A DNA stretch of 64,000 nt, taken from assembly GCF_037949795.1 (NCBI RefSeq), contig NZ_CP149932.1, positions 1,477,001 through 1,541,000 on the forward strand, given 5' to 3'. Source of the stretch: Thioclava sp. GXIMD2076 (GTDB lineage Bacteria; Pseudomonadota; Alphaproteobacteria; Rhodobacterales; Rhodobacteraceae). Shown piece after piece: positions 33,397-43,653 of this stretch. Below the pieces are notes generated by a model, which saw only the letters and a program-made list of their open reading frames with translations, was not told where the DNA came from and made no database searches. Each line of letters begins with the position of its first letter. The stretch's first letter is position 1. The position numbers and the translations under genes are program-made.

Positions 33397-34467
33397 TCAG
33401 GCTTCCACGACGAGGTGGCCGCGCGGGTTCGAGCAGCAGGCGAGGATATAACCCTCTTCGATATCGTCATCGGTGATGCCGCCATTATGGACCATATGCA
33501 CCTCGCCCGAGACCTTCTTGATCTTGCAGGTGCCGCAGACCCCGAACGTGCAGCCCGAGGGAATGTTGAGCCCTGCCTGACGGGCCACGGCCAGAACGGT
33601 ATCGGTTTCGGCGCATTTCTGGGTGACGCCCGAGTCGGCGAATTCCACCTCCGCCACGGCGCCTTCCTCGGGCAGCTCGTCCTCGGGAATGATGCGGACC
33701 TCTTCGATGGGCGCACCGAAGCTTTCCTGATGGTAGTGGTCCATATCGAAGCCGAGGCCCGCCAGTGCCTCGCGCACGGCGGTCATGAACGGCTCGGGGC
33801 CACAGCAGAACACTTCGCGTTCCAGATAGTCGGGGGCCATCAGACCCAGCATCAACTGGTTGAAATAGCCCTGATAGCCGGTCCATGGGTCATATTTGTC
33901 CGAGCCTTCCACGACCCATTTCAGATCGATGCCGCTGACGCGCGAGGCCATATGCTCGAGCCGTTCGCGGAAGATGATCTCCGAGGGACGACGGGCGCAA
34001 TTGACGAAGACGATGTCGCATTCGCGGCCAAGGTCATACATCTGCGTCGTCATCGACATCATCGGCGTGATGCCGGAGCCTGCCGAGATAAAGAGATATT
34101 TCTCGGCAGGGTAATTGGCATTGGTGAAGCTACCGGCAGGGCCGATAGCGCGGATCCTCATCCCCGGTTTGAGATTGTCGAACATCCAGCGGGTGCCGAT
34201 CGACTCCTTCTGCGCCTTGACCGTCACCGTGATCGACATCGGCCGCGAGGGCGATGACGAGATCGTATAGGTGCGATACAAAGGCCCGCCCGGCACCGGA
34301 ATTTCCAAGGTCAGGAACTGGCCGGGCATATAATCGAAGATTGCCCGTGAAGGTGCCTGAAAACAGAAGGTCATGACATTGGGCACCTCGGAAAGCACCG
34401 AGACGCATTCAAGCTCTTCCGAATCGTTCCAGATCTTGATCGCGGTTTCGCCGGGAATGAGGGTCAT
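33397..34467 (-). CDS. gbcB: Glycine betaine monooxygenase reductase subunit
   Basis: GbcB passes electrons from NADH to the Rieske oxygenase GbcA, which demethylates glycine betaine to dimethylglycine. The 356-residue protein has the FAD-binding RTYTISSSPSRPMS, the nucleotide-binding AGSGITPMMSMTTQMYD and FCCGPEPFM, and a C-terminal plant-type [2Fe-2S] ferredoxin with Cys306, Cys311 and Cys314 in C-T-F-G-V-C-G-T-C and Cys344 of LACCSNP. The start is ATG 34467, 4 bp after gbcA; a TTG one codon upstream is also possible. It lies in one leftward transcript with gbcA. Confidence 0.92.
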   Translation of the reverse strand: MTLIPGETAIKIWNDSEELECVSVLSEVPNVMTFCFQAPSRAIFDYMPGQFLTLEIPVPGGPLYRTYTISSSPSRPMSITVTVKAQKESIGTRWMFDNLKPGMRIRAIGPAGSFTNANYPAEKYLFISAGSGITPMMSMTTQMYDLGRECDIVFVNCARRPSEIIFRERLEHMASRVSGIDLKWVVEGSDKYDPWTGYQGYFNQLMLGLMAPDYLEREVFCCGPEPFMTAVREALAGLGFDMDHYHQESFGAPIEEVRIIPEDELPEEGAVAEVEFADSGVTQKCAETDTVLAVARQAGLNIPSGCTFGVCGTCKIKKVSGEVHMVHNGGITDDDIEEGYILACCSNPRGHLVVEA

Positions 34468-34471
34468 CAAT

Positions 34472-35764
<1,293 letters not shown>

Positions 35765-35795
35765 CTACTCAGGAATGGCAGGAAACGACGGCGCG

Positions 35796-35825
35796 TTTGC
35801 GACTCCTCCCGCGGGGATTTGCGAC
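35796..35825 (-). promoter_or_regulatory. Direct repeats upstream of gbcA
   Basis: TTTGCGAC occurs at 35796-35803 and again at 35818-35825, 22 bp apart (two helical turns). This layout suits an AraC-family activator of the GbdR type, which controls gbcAB in pseudomonads. Which regulator acts here is not shown by the window. Confidence 0.4.
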
Positions 35826-35932
35826 ATAGGCGTAAACTTGTCGTAAAAAATTCGGCGCCGGGCCATGGCTGCAGAATTGGAGGAAATCTGTGTTTCTAAT
35901 ATATTTTTAGCGGTCAGGGATCCCGAATGGAG

Positions 35933-35961
35933 ACGCCGCGCAAGGCGGACTTGCGCGGCGT
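35933..35961 (-). terminator. Hairpin after choX
   Basis: ACGCCGCGCAAG and CTTGCGCGGCGT form a 12-bp perfect stem around GCGGA, 29 bp beyond the choX stop. No T-run follows on the choX side, so it may be a 3'-protecting hairpin rather than a full terminator. Confidence 0.65.
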
Positions 35962-35989
35962 GCTTGTTCAAATACGACTCAGACGGGGA

Positions 35990-36910
35990 TCAGAGACCCA
36001 GCGCCTCTTTCACGACCGGAAGACCCTCTTTGCCATCCTTGGTGGTGACACCTTCGAGCCACGGGGTGACGACATCGGGATGCGCCTTGAGCCATGCCGG
36101 AACCGCTTCGTCGGGGTCCTGACCGTCATTGAGGATCGCGCCCATGATCTCGTTTTCCATCGGCAGGGTGAACTTCATGTTCTGCAGAAGCTTGCCGACA
36201 TTGGGGCATTCTTCCACATAGCCCTTGCGGGTGACAGTCTGCACGGTGCCTTCGCCGCCGAAGAAATCTTCGCCGCCGGTCAGATACTTGAGGTCATAGG
36301 TAGAGTTCATCGGGTGGGGCGCCCAGCCAAGGAAGACCACGGCTTCCTTCTTGGGGTAGAGGCGGCCAACCTGCGCGAGCATACCCTGCTCGGAGCTTTC
36401 GACGATCTGGAAGCCCTCGAGGACACCGCCCTTTTCGGTCAGGTCCATCAGATAGCCATTGCCTTCGTTACCCGGCTCGATGCCATAGATCTTGTGATCC
36501 AGCTCGTCGCCGAATTTCTGGATGTCGGCATAAGTATGCAGGCCCTTGTCATAGAGATAGGTCGGCACGGCCAGCGTATAGTTGGTGCCGGTCAGGTTGG
36601 TCGCGACCACATCGATTTCGCCCTTGTCGAGATAGGGGCCGATGGCGGCCTGCTGTGCGGGCATCCAGTTGCCGAGGAAGACATCGATATCGTTCGAGGC
36701 CAGCGACGAGAAGGTGACCGGCACGCCGAGCACATTGACTTCCACGTCATAGCCGAGCGCGGTCAGGATTTCATTGGCGGTCTCGGTGGTGGCGGTAATA
36801 TCCGTCCAGCCGACATCCGAGAAACGCACGGTGCCGCAATCGGCAAAAGCGGCAGCGGCGTTAAGGGCGATGACGGAGGCGGTGAGGCCGCCCAGAAACT
36901 TGGCTTTCAT
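35990..36910 (-). CDS. choX: Choline ABC transporter substrate-binding protein
   Basis: ChoX is the periplasmic choline-binding protein of the ChoXWV importer. The 306-residue protein has a signal peptide (LGGLTASVIALNAAAAFA), then CGTVRFSDVGWTDITATTETA, LGNWMPAQQAAIGPYLDKGE and VVFLGWAPHPMN, matching the family well. The ligand-box aromatics are present in the conserved spacing. No choW (permease) or choV (ATPase) gene follows here; the next gene leftward is gbcA. It shares an intergenic region with betC, where a BetI-like palindrome lies. Confidence 0.93.
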   Translation of the reverse strand: MKAKFLGGLTASVIALNAAAAFADCGTVRFSDVGWTDITATTETANEILTALGYDVEVNVLGVPVTFSSLASNDIDVFLGNWMPAQQAAIGPYLDKGEIDVVATNLTGTNYTLAVPTYLYDKGLHTYADIQKFGDELDHKIYGIEPGNEGNGYLMDLTEKGGVLEGFQIVESSEQGMLAQVGRLYPKKEAVVFLGWAPHPMNSTYDLKYLTGGEDFFGGEGTVQTVTRKGYVEECPNVGKLLQNMKFTLPMENEIMGAILNDGQDPDEAVPAWLKAHPDVVTPWLEGVTTKDGKEGLPVVKEALGL

Positions 36911-36940
36911 TTGTACTCCCGTTGTCTTCGTGTTTTTTTG

Positions 36941-36954
36941 ATTGACGAGTCAAT
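36941..36954. promoter_or_regulatory. BetI-like operator palindrome
   Basis: ATTGAC-GA-GTCAAT is a perfect palindrome located 31 bp before the choX start and between divergent choX and betC, where the repressor BetI (TetR family, choline-responsive) would be expected. Known BetI sites have the same TTGA...TCAA character. No betI gene is in the window. Confidence 0.6.
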
Positions 36955-37096
36955 TAGTGCATTCCTACGTTAGCATGGCAATCAGTTTTTGTCATGGTTC
37001 CGGTGGAGAGTTTCCAGATTGACCTCACAGGACCGCTTTGCGCCCGCTTTCTGGGCAGGCGCCGATCTTTCACTCTAACAAAGAGAGCCCTTTTAA

Positions 37097-38605
37097 ATGT
37101 CGCAACCGAATATCCTGATCTTCATGGTGGATCAGCTCAACGGTACCCTGTTCCCCGATGGTCCGGCAGAGTGGCTGCACGCGCCGAATCTCAAAAAGCT
37201 CGCGGCGCGGTCGGTGCGCTTTGCAAATGCCTATACCGGCTCGCCGCTCTGCGCACCGGGGCGTGCGGCATTTATGTCGGGGCAATTGCCCAGCTCGACG
37301 GGTGTCTATGACAACGCGGCCGAGTTCCGATCGGACATCCCGACCTTTGCACACCATCTGCGCCGCGCGGGCTATCAGACCTGCCTTTCGGGAAAGATGC
37401 ACTTTGTAGGTCCCGACCAGCTGCACGGGTTCGAACAACGTCTGACCACCGACATCTACCCTGCCGATTTCGGCTGGACGCCGGATTACCGCAAGCCTGG
37501 CGAGCGGATCGACTGGTGGTATCACAACATGGGATCGGTCACAGGCGCAGGCGTAGGGGAGATTTCCAACCAGCTGGAATATGACGATAATGTTGCCCAT
37601 GAAGCCAAGATGAAGGTCTATGATCTGGCGCGTGGTCTGGACGCACGTCCGTGGATGCTGACCGTCAGCATGACCCACCCGCATGATCCCTATGTGGCCC
37701 GCAAGAAATATTGGGATCTCTACGAGGATTGCGAGCATCTGCTGCCCACCGTGCCGGATATGGGCTACGACAATCAGGACAACCATTCCAAGCGTATCTT
37801 TGATGCCAATGACTGGCGCAACTTCAATATTACGGAAGACAATATCCGCGAATCCCGCCGCGCCTATTTCGCCAATATCTCCTATTGCGACGACAAGATC
37901 GGCGAGATCATGGAGGCGCTGGAGAGCACCGGCCAAGAGGCGATCATCCTCTTCGTGTCGGATCATGGCGATATGCTGGGCGAGCGCGGGCTGTGGTTCA
38001 AGATGAACTTCTACGAGGGCTCGGCGCGGGTGCCTTTGATGATGGCGGCCAGCGGGGTGGAGCCGAAGCTCGTCGAGACGCCCGTCTCGACCATCGACGT
38101 GACGCCGACGCTCTGTGATCTGGCGGGGATCGATCTGGAGGAGATCGCGCCGTGGCTCGATGGCGAATCTCTCGTGACTCTGGCCAATGGCGGCACGCGC
38201 GAATCGGCGGTGAAGATGGAATATGCCGCCGAAGGCTCCTATGCGCCGCTCGTTTCCCTGCGTAAGGGTGATTACAAGCTGAACCTGTGCAAGCTCGATC
38301 CCGACCAGTTCTTCCATCTGGGGGCCGACCCGCACGAGCTGGTCAACCTCGCGGGCGATCCTGCCCATGCTGAGGCCTATCAGGCGATGAAGGCCGAGGC
38401 CGCGGCGCGGTGGGATCTGGAGCGCTATGATGGCGATGTGCGCGCGTCCCAGGCGCGGCGCTGGGTGGTTTACGACGCGCTGCGTCAGGGCGGCTATTAC
38501 CCGTGGGATTACCAGCCGCTGAAGGATGCGTCGGAGGCCTATATGCGCAATCACATGGACCTCAATGTGCTGGAATCCAACAAGCGCTTCCCGCGGGGCG
38601 ATTGA
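37097..38605 (+). CDS. betC: Choline sulfatase
   Basis: BetC hydrolyses choline-O-sulfate to choline and sulfate. The 502-residue product is a type I sulfatase: QPNILIFMVDQLNGTL at the N-terminus with the metal Asp, the Cys52 of C-A-P-G-R (converted to formylglycine) in SPLCAPGRAAFMSGQ, LSGKMHFVGPDQLHGFE and SDHGDMLGERGLW. The C-terminal WELERYD-like (WDLERYDGDVRASQARR) tail is typical of choline sulfatases. No signal peptide is visible, so the enzyme is cytosolic. It lies divergent from choX, so choline-sulfate hydrolysis and choline import are likely coordinated. Confidence 0.95.
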   Translation: MSQPNILIFMVDQLNGTLFPDGPAEWLHAPNLKKLAARSVRFANAYTGSPLCAPGRAAFMSGQLPSSTGVYDNAAEFRSDIPTFAHHLRRAGYQTCLSGKMHFVGPDQLHGFEQRLTTDIYPADFGWTPDYRKPGERIDWWYHNMGSVTGAGVGEISNQLEYDDNVAHEAKMKVYDLARGLDARPWMLTVSMTHPHDPYVARKKYWDLYEDCEHLLPTVPDMGYDNQDNHSKRIFDANDWRNFNITEDNIRESRRAYFANISYCDDKIGEIMEALESTGQEAIILFVSDHGDMLGERGLWFKMNFYEGSARVPLMMAASGVEPKLVETPVSTIDVTPTLCDLAGIDLEEIAPWLDGESLVTLANGGTRESAVKMEYAAEGSYAPLVSLRKGDYKLNLCKLDPDQFFHLGADPHELVNLAGDPAHAEAYQAMKAEAAARWDLERYDGDVRASQARRWVVYDALRQGGYYPWDYQPLKDASEAYMRNHMDLNVLESNKRFPRGD

Positions 38606-38631
38606 GCGGTTGACCGGGTCGTGAAGCGAGG

Positions 38632-38654
38632 GGGGCGGGAGACCGCCCCTTTTT
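38632..38654 (+). terminator. Intrinsic terminator after betC
   Basis: GGGGCGG-GAGA-CCGCCCC followed by five Ts, 26 bp beyond the betC stop. Confidence 0.93.
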
Positions 38655-38709
38655 CGTGGCGCTTTGCCGGCGGCGGCCTATCCTGTGCACAGCCAACACG
38701 GAGGGTTTC

Positions 38710-39552
38710 ATGACGACGCATTTCTTCACGGCATCTGATGGCGCGAGGCTCGCCTATCGCGATGAGGGGCAGGGGGTGCCGATACTGGCGCTCACCGGCC
38801 TGACCCGCAATATGGCCGATTTCGACTATGTCGCCCCGCATCTTCTGGCGATGGGCGTGCGTCTGATCCGCATGGACTATCGCGGGCGGGGGCAGTCGGA
38901 CTTCAGCGGTGCCGAAACTTATACCGTGCCACAGGAAGGCGCGGATGCGCTGGGGCTTCTGGCACATCTCGGGATCGCGAAAGCAGCAGTGCTGGGCACG
39001 TCGCGCGGCGGGCTGATTGCGATGTATCTGGCAGCCGTGGCGCCTGACAGGCTTCTGGGCGCGGCGCTCAATGATGTCGGCCCCAAGCTGGAGATGGAGG
39101 GGCTGAACGCGATCTTCGACTATCTCGGGCGCAATCCCGCACCCAAGACCTATGATGCGCTGGCCGCCCGTCTGCCCGAGCTGATGACAGGCTTTGCAAA
39201 TGTGCCAGCGCGGCGCTGGGCACAGGAGGTCCGCAACCAGTATATCGAAACCGGCAGCGGGCTGCAGCTGCGCTATGACCCCGCATTGCGCGACCCCTTC
39301 CTGAAAGACTTCAAGGGAGACCTGCCTGAAGCGTGGCCCTTCTTCGAAGCCTTTGGAGAGCTTCCGCTTTTATTGATTCGCGGGTCAAATTCCCGCCTGT
39401 TGAGCGCCGATACCGCGGCCAGAATGCAGCAGCTCAAACCCGCTATGATCTTTGCCGATGTGCCGGATCGGGCGCATATTCCGTTCCTGGACGAACCCGA
39501 AGCCTTGCAGGCATTATCAACATGGGTTGGCAAGCTGGCTCATGGTGATTAA
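38710..39552 (+). CDS. Alpha/beta hydrolase
   Basis: The 280-residue protein is an alpha/beta-hydrolase-fold enzyme. The oxyanion region ALTGLTRN, the DYRGRGQSD strand and the nucleophile elbow G-T-S-R-G-G with Ser near residue 99 are clear, as is the late acid/His segment (DVPDRAHIPFLDEP). Substrate is unknown; similar proteins are esterases or lactonases. The start at 38710 is chosen over 38656 because GGAGGG lies just before it. It is a single gene; the AT-rich 39553-39790 gap after it holds nothing I can name. Confidence 0.85.
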   Translation: MTTHFFTASDGARLAYRDEGQGVPILALTGLTRNMADFDYVAPHLLAMGVRLIRMDYRGRGQSDFSGAETYTVPQEGADALGLLAHLGIAKAAVLGTSRGGLIAMYLAAVAPDRLLGAALNDVGPKLEMEGLNAIFDYLGRNPAPKTYDALAARLPELMTGFANVPARRWAQEVRNQYIETGSGLQLRYDPALRDPFLKDFKGDLPEAWPFFEAFGELPLLLIRGSNSRLLSADTAARMQQLKPAMIFADVPDRAHIPFLDEPEALQALSTWVGKLAHGD

Positions 39553-39790
39553 GCTAAGTAACTGAAAATTAAGCACATATTTAATTTCAATTTTACAAAA
39601 TGTCTATCGGTCTGCTAGAAAGTCCTTGCCTCAGCTGAAACGCGCGAGGTTGCGGCGGGGGTGTATCGCGTCTCTTGTTCACCAGTCATTCCCCCGTCGC
39701 ACTTAACAAGTTCTGTGGTTTGTGCGTAATCAGTAAGCTGGTCTGTTTCTTGTTATGAGTGCCCCGAAGCTCTGGTTCCGGCTTCGGATG

Positions 39791-40216
39791 TTAAAGCCGC
39801 TCGAGCGTGCGAGGGCAGCGGCTGCCATTGTAAAAGGTGACAAGCACACGAGTAAAAATGGCGCTGCTGTCCGAGCTGGAGAGTGTTTCCGCGGCTTCGA
39901 AAAGGGTCATCGACGAGCGCAATTTGCGTGCATCGATTGTGCCCAGGATCTGTTCTATCTCCTGATCCCGATGAGACAGAACCGCCTCGCAGGCTTCTGT
40001 TAACCGGGTTTGCAAAGTCATGTTGTCGAGATAGGCGGTGGCTTCGGCCATATCCTCAAGCCCGAAATCCTTCGATCTTGGCGAGACGCCGAGGGCGGCG
40101 AGCTGCGGGAAGATCCACCACATCCAATGGCCGCGTTTGCGGCCCGCCCGCAATTCGGAGAGCGCGACCGGATAGTCGCGCTCCTGTTCTTTCAGAAATC
40201 GAGCAAGGCCCGGCAT
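39791..40216 (-). CDS. DUF1810 family protein
   Basis: The 141-residue soluble protein matches DUF1810: RFLKEQERDYPVALSELRAGRKRGHWMWWIFPQL (in short pieces), LGVSPRSKDFGLEDMAEA, and KLRSSMTLFEAA near the C-terminus. The function of the family is unknown; members are small, cytosolic and widespread. The start at 40216 gives the family N-terminus ([15 protein letters not shown]) and overlaps the stop of thyX (TGATG), so the two are coupled. A longer frame begins at 40246. Confidence 0.88.
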   Translation of the reverse strand: MPGLARFLKEQERDYPVALSELRAGRKRGHWMWWIFPQLAALGVSPRSKDFGLEDMAEATAYLDNMTLQTRLTEACEAVLSHRDQEIEQILGTIDARKLRSSMTLFEAAETLSSSDSSAIFTRVLVTFYNGSRCPRTLERL

Positions 40217-41130
40217 CAGCCCCAGACGGCTTCGAATTCGCGCCATTCGCCCTTGGACATGCCCGAGGTCTCGGCGGTTACCGTCTCGCCCGCCAGACGG
40301 CGCTTGAGCACCTCGACCGCGCGGCCCGACAGGTTGACCCCGCCCAGACGGTAATCCTCGAACGCCTCATAGGCCGCGGGCACCCAGTCCTTGACGATCT
40401 CGCACATCGTATCGGCATAGGCGCGGATCTCGTATTGCGCATGGGCATCGGCGCGCAGGCGCAGGAAATGGAAGAGGTTGTGCAGATCGACCTTCCAGTA
40501 CCATTGGGTATAGGTGTTCATCGGCAGGTTCATCCGTGCCAGCTCACGGGCCAGACCCTGTTTGCCAGCCTCCGCATCGGGCGTCAGCATGTCCTCGTAA
40601 TGGTCATAGGAGCGCATCGCGTCCTCGCGCAGGATATCGAGCACGCGGGCGGCTTCCTCGCCCTGCAGGACCGCGCCACGCCCCTGATGGTTCACCGTGG
40701 ATTGCGCCGCCAGTTTGTCGGGTTCGGGAATGTAGAACTCGCGGTCCAGAATCGAATAGCGCGCCGAGTATTCATTGACGTTCGCGGTGCGGTGGCGGAT
40801 CCATTGGCGCGCAACGAAGACCGGAAGTTTTACATGGAACTTCACTTCGCACATCTCGAATGGCGTGGAGTGCCAGTGGCGCATCAGATAGCGGATCAAC
40901 CCGCGGTCATCGGAGACCTTCTTGGTGCCGCGGCCATAGCTGACACGCGCGGCCTGCGTGATGGCACTGTCGTCGCCCATGTAGTCGATGACGCGGACCA
41001 GTCCGTGATCGAGCACCGGATGCGCGGTATAGAGACGCTCTTCCATGCCGGGGGAGACAGCACGGCGGGTCGGCTGTGACAGCGAACGCTGTTCCTCGAT
41101 TTCGGCATGCTGTTCGGGGGTAAGCGTCAT
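40216..41130 (-). CDS. thyX: Flavin-dependent thymidylate synthase
   Basis: ThyX makes dTMP from dUMP using methylene-THF and reduced FAD. The 304-residue product has the diagnostic motif [13 protein letters not shown] at residues 112-124 (RHRxxSxNxxSxR type, with Ala at one Ser position) and the long helices with [27 protein letters not shown] (in pieces). The start at 41130 gives a typical length; a longer frame upstream has no homology. No thyA is in the window. The stop overlaps the DUF1810 start. Confidence 0.95.
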   Translation of the reverse strand: MTLTPEQHAEIEEQRSLSQPTRRAVSPGMEERLYTAHPVLDHGLVRVIDYMGDDSAITQAARVSYGRGTKKVSDDRGLIRYLMRHWHSTPFEMCEVKFHVKLPVFVARQWIRHRTANVNEYSARYSILDREFYIPEPDKLAAQSTVNHQGRGAVLQGEEAARVLDILREDAMRSYDHYEDMLTPDAEAGKQGLARELARMNLPMNTYTQWYWKVDLHNLFHFLRLRADAHAQYEIRAYADTMCEIVKDWVPAAYEAFEDYRLGGVNLSGRAVEVLKRRLAGETVTAETSGMSKGEWREFEAVWG

Positions 41131-41320
41131 GGCGGTCTCCAGTCGATGGGCAATCTCTCCGTCGGCGCGCCGGAGCGTAGAATCGTCCGGGATGCCGAGT
41201 CCCCCTCCTGTTACGCGGAAAGGAAGAATTGGCCAAGTGCGAAGGGCGGCCGCGTTTACGGAAACGTCTTGCCGCTGCCTGTTCATAAGCTAGGTTGCGC
41301 TTTAACGAAAGGAGGCCCTC

Positions 41321-41755
41321 ATGAAGGTCGAATATCTACACACGATGGTCCGCGTTCTGGATCTGGAGAAGACCAAGGCATTTTTCGAGCTGCTGGGTCT
41401 GGTCGAGCGGCGCCGCGTGGAAAACGAGAAGGGCCGTTTCACGCTGGTGTTCATGTGCCCGCCCGATCAGGCTGATGGCCGTGCCGATGTGGAGCTGACA
41501 TGGAATTGGGATGGCGATACGGGGCTGCCCTCCGATAGCCGCCATTTCGGGCATCTGGCCTATAAGGTCGAGAATATCTACGACATGTGCGCCAAGCTGC
41601 AGGAGGCGGGCATCACGATCAACCGTCCCCCGCGCGACGGCCATATGGCCTTTGTCCGCTCTCCTGACAATGTGTCGATCGAGCTGTTGCAGATGGGGGA
41701 TGCGCTGGCGCCGGCCGAGCCTTGGGCCAGCATGGAAAATACCGGCCACTGGTAA
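41321..41755 (+). CDS. gloA: Lactoylglutathione lyase (glyoxalase I)
   Basis: GloA isomerises the methylglyoxal-glutathione adduct to S-lactoylglutathione. The 144-residue product is a vicinal oxygen chelate (VOC) protein: [20 protein letters not shown] with the metal His near residue 7, [25 protein letters not shown] with the second His and [13 protein letters not shown] with the last Glu. This matches bacterial glyoxalase I. A perfect AAAGGAGG ribosome site lies 6 bp before the ATG, predicting strong translation. It lies divergent from thyX. Confidence 0.92.
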   Translation: MKVEYLHTMVRVLDLEKTKAFFELLGLVERRRVENEKGRFTLVFMCPPDQADGRADVELTWNWDGDTGLPSDSRHFGHLAYKVENIYDMCAKLQEAGITINRPPRDGHMAFVRSPDNVSIELLQMGDALAPAEPWASMENTGHW

Positions 41756-41811
41756 GCAACTCACGCCTCATCGAAACGGGCGCTCTCTCTACGCGAAAGG
41801 GGCGCCCGATC

Positions 41812-42516
41812 TCATTTCCCGAACTTGTCTTTCAGCTTCTCCAGCGGCGAGCGGGAGTCTTCCGGATCCGGCGCTGGTTTGGCAGGACGTTCGGTCTGGG
41901 TCTTTGCGGTCTGGGCCTTTTCGGGGTGATTTCCGGTCGAGCTGCGCGGCGGGGCCGTGCGCAGGCTGACGGCATTGAGGAATTTCTGCCGGTCGCCCGC
42001 CGCCAGTGCCGCCGCCCCGTCCGAGAGGCCGCGCATCAGATCATCCAGCATCTCCTGCTCGGCCTTGGCAAAATCGGCCAGCACATAGCCCGCCACGCGG
42101 TCCTTATGACCCGGATGGCCGATGCCGAGCCGCACGCGCTGATACTCGGGCGCCAGATGCGCATGGATCGAGCGCAGCCCGTTATGGCCCGCATGGCCGC
42201 CGCCCTGTTTCAGGCGGCACTTGCCCGGCGCCAGATCCAGCTCGTCATGGAAGACGGTCAGATCCGCCACGGTGAATTTGTAGAAATCCGCCGCCGCCCG
42301 CACCGATTGGCCGGAATTGTTCATGAAGGTCTCTGGCTTGAGGAGCACGATGCGTTCCGAGCCCAGCCGCCCTTCGCTGATCTGGCCCTGGAACTTCGAT
42401 TTCCACGGGCCGAAACCGTGATCATCGGCAATCCGGTCCAGCGCCATAAAGCCGATATTGTGCCGCGTTGCCGCATATTTCGCGCCCGGATTGCCGAGGC
42501 CCACCCAGAGTTGCAT
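41812..42516 (-). CDS. pth: Peptidyl-tRNA hydrolase with C-terminal tail
   Basis: Pth releases tRNA from stalled peptidyl-tRNA. The product has GLGNPGAKYAATRHNIGFMALD with catalytic His19, the LLKPETFMNNSGQSV motif, HDELDLAPGK and GGHAGHNGLRSIHAHL. The core is about 190 residues; another 45 residues rich in Lys, Pro, Thr and Glu end in SPLEKLKDKFGK, a tail seen in alphaproteobacterial Pth. The start at 42516 was chosen for its MQLWVGLGNPG; the frame is open to 42675. It is a single gene. Confidence 0.95.
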   Translation of the reverse strand: MQLWVGLGNPGAKYAATRHNIGFMALDRIADDHGFGPWKSKFQGQISEGRLGSERIVLLKPETFMNNSGQSVRAAADFYKFTVADLTVFHDELDLAPGKCRLKQGGGHAGHNGLRSIHAHLAPEYQRVRLGIGHPGHKDRVAGYVLADFAKAEQEMLDDLMRGLSDGAAALAAGDRQKFLNAVSLRTAPPRSSTGNHPEKAQTAKTQTERPAKPAPDPEDSRSPLEKLKDKFGK

Positions 42517-42577
42517 GTCGTCTTCCTTCGGTCCTGTTGCCCCTCGAGATAGGCCAGCGCGCCTGCGGAGAAAACCC

Positions 42578-43588
42578 CTAACTGCCCTGTGCCTGCCCGA
42601 AACGCTGCCGCCATGCGGCGGGGGGCAGGCCGTAACGTTTGCGGAAATGGTGGCGCAGGAGCGCGCTAGAGGCAAAGCCGCATTGCGCGGCGATCTCTTC
42701 CATGCCGGCCTCGGGGCGCTCCAGAAGGTGAGCGGCCAGTTGCAGCCGCTCCTCGATCAGGAAGCGGATCGGGGTGGTGCCCGTGGCTTCCTCGAACCGG
42801 CGCAGGAAGGTGCGCTGGCTCATCGCGCAGCTTTTGGCAAGCGCGGCGATCGTGGGGGTGTGATGCAGGTTCTGGCGAAGCCGGTCGAGAAGGGGGGCGA
42901 TTTTGTCAGCCTCGGTCGCGCGCGGCACGGGGCGGGGCAGGAACTGGTTCTGCCCGCCATCGCGATGCGAGGCGATCACCAGACGGCGGGCGACCGAATT
43001 GGCCGCCTCCGGCCCGAAATCCTGCCGCACGATGTGCAGGCCCAGATCCAGCCCTGCAGCCGACCCCGCCGAGGTATAGAGCGGCGCATCATCGGTATAG
43101 AGATTGTCGGCCCGCATGGTCACTTGCGGAAAACGCGCTGCGAAATCGTCGGCATAGCGCCAATGGGTGGTGGCGCTATGGCCATCGAGCAACCCTGTCT
43201 GGGCCAGAATATAGGCGCCCGAGCAGATCGTGGCAATCCGCGCCCCCCGCGCATGGGCGGCGATGAGCGCCGCGACCAGCTCGGGTGAGGCAGGGGTGTT
43301 GACCCCTTTCCAGCCGGGAATGACGATGAGCCCTGCATCGTCTAACAGCTCCAGCCCGCCATCCGTGCTGACCATCAATCCGCCATGGGCGCGTAATGGG
43401 CCCGGCTCGACTGCAGCCGTGCGGAACCGGTACCAGTCCGGCCCCATCTCGGGGCGCGGCAGGCCGAAGATCTCGGCCGTGACGCCGAATTCGAACGTGC
43501 AGAGTCCGTCATAGATCAGGGCAACCACCAGATTGTTGGGGATCGGGCGGAGGGAAATAAATGGCAGGATATTATCTGGCGTTGTCAT
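42578..43588 (-). CDS. ftrA: FtrA-like AraC/GlxA transcriptional regulator
   Basis: The 336-residue protein joins an N-terminal DJ-1/PfpI (GATase1-like) domain, with NNLVVALIYDGLCTFEFGVTAEIFG and ATICSGAYILAQTGLLDG, to a C-terminal AraC-type double helix-turn-helix (LAKSCAMSQRTFLRRFEEATGTTPIRFLIEERLQLA, in pieces). This is the FtrA/GlxA group. FtrA is often divergent from a rhodanese gene, as here. The regulated signal is not known. The shared 65-bp intergenic region carries TCTGGCA repeats that may be its operator. Confidence 0.85.
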   Translation of the reverse strand: MTTPDNILPFISLRPIPNNLVVALIYDGLCTFEFGVTAEIFGLPRPEMGPDWYRFRTAAVEPGPLRAHGGLMVSTDGGLELLDDAGLIVIPGWKGVNTPASPELVAALIAAHARGARIATICSGAYILAQTGLLDGHSATTHWRYADDFAARFPQVTMRADNLYTDDAPLYTSAGSAAGLDLGLHIVRQDFGPEAANSVARRLVIASHRDGGQNQFLPRPVPRATEADKIAPLLDRLRQNLHHTPTIAALAKSCAMSQRTFLRRFEEATGTTPIRFLIEERLQLAAHLLERPEAGMEEIAAQCGFASSALLRHHFRKRYGLPPAAWRQRFGQAQGS

Positions 43589-43653
43589 TTTGCCAGCTTA
43601 CGGCAACCCGATCCGTCTGGCAATCTGGCATCATCATTGCAAGGAGATTTGAA

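Noticed and set aside
36941..36954. Perfect palindrome as an insertion scar or attachment site
   Set aside because: It is placed between divergent choline genes like BetI operators and lacks flanking direct repeats or an integrase.
37070..38554. 494-codon minus-strand frame opposite betC
   Set aside because: Shadow of choline sulfatase; no domain and rich in His/Arg.
39553..39790. AT-rich gap after the alpha/beta hydrolase gene as a CtrA site (TTAA-N7-TTAA)
   Set aside because: The nearest match, in TTAAGCACATATTTAA, has a spacer of 8 rather than 7 bases, so I do not claim it.
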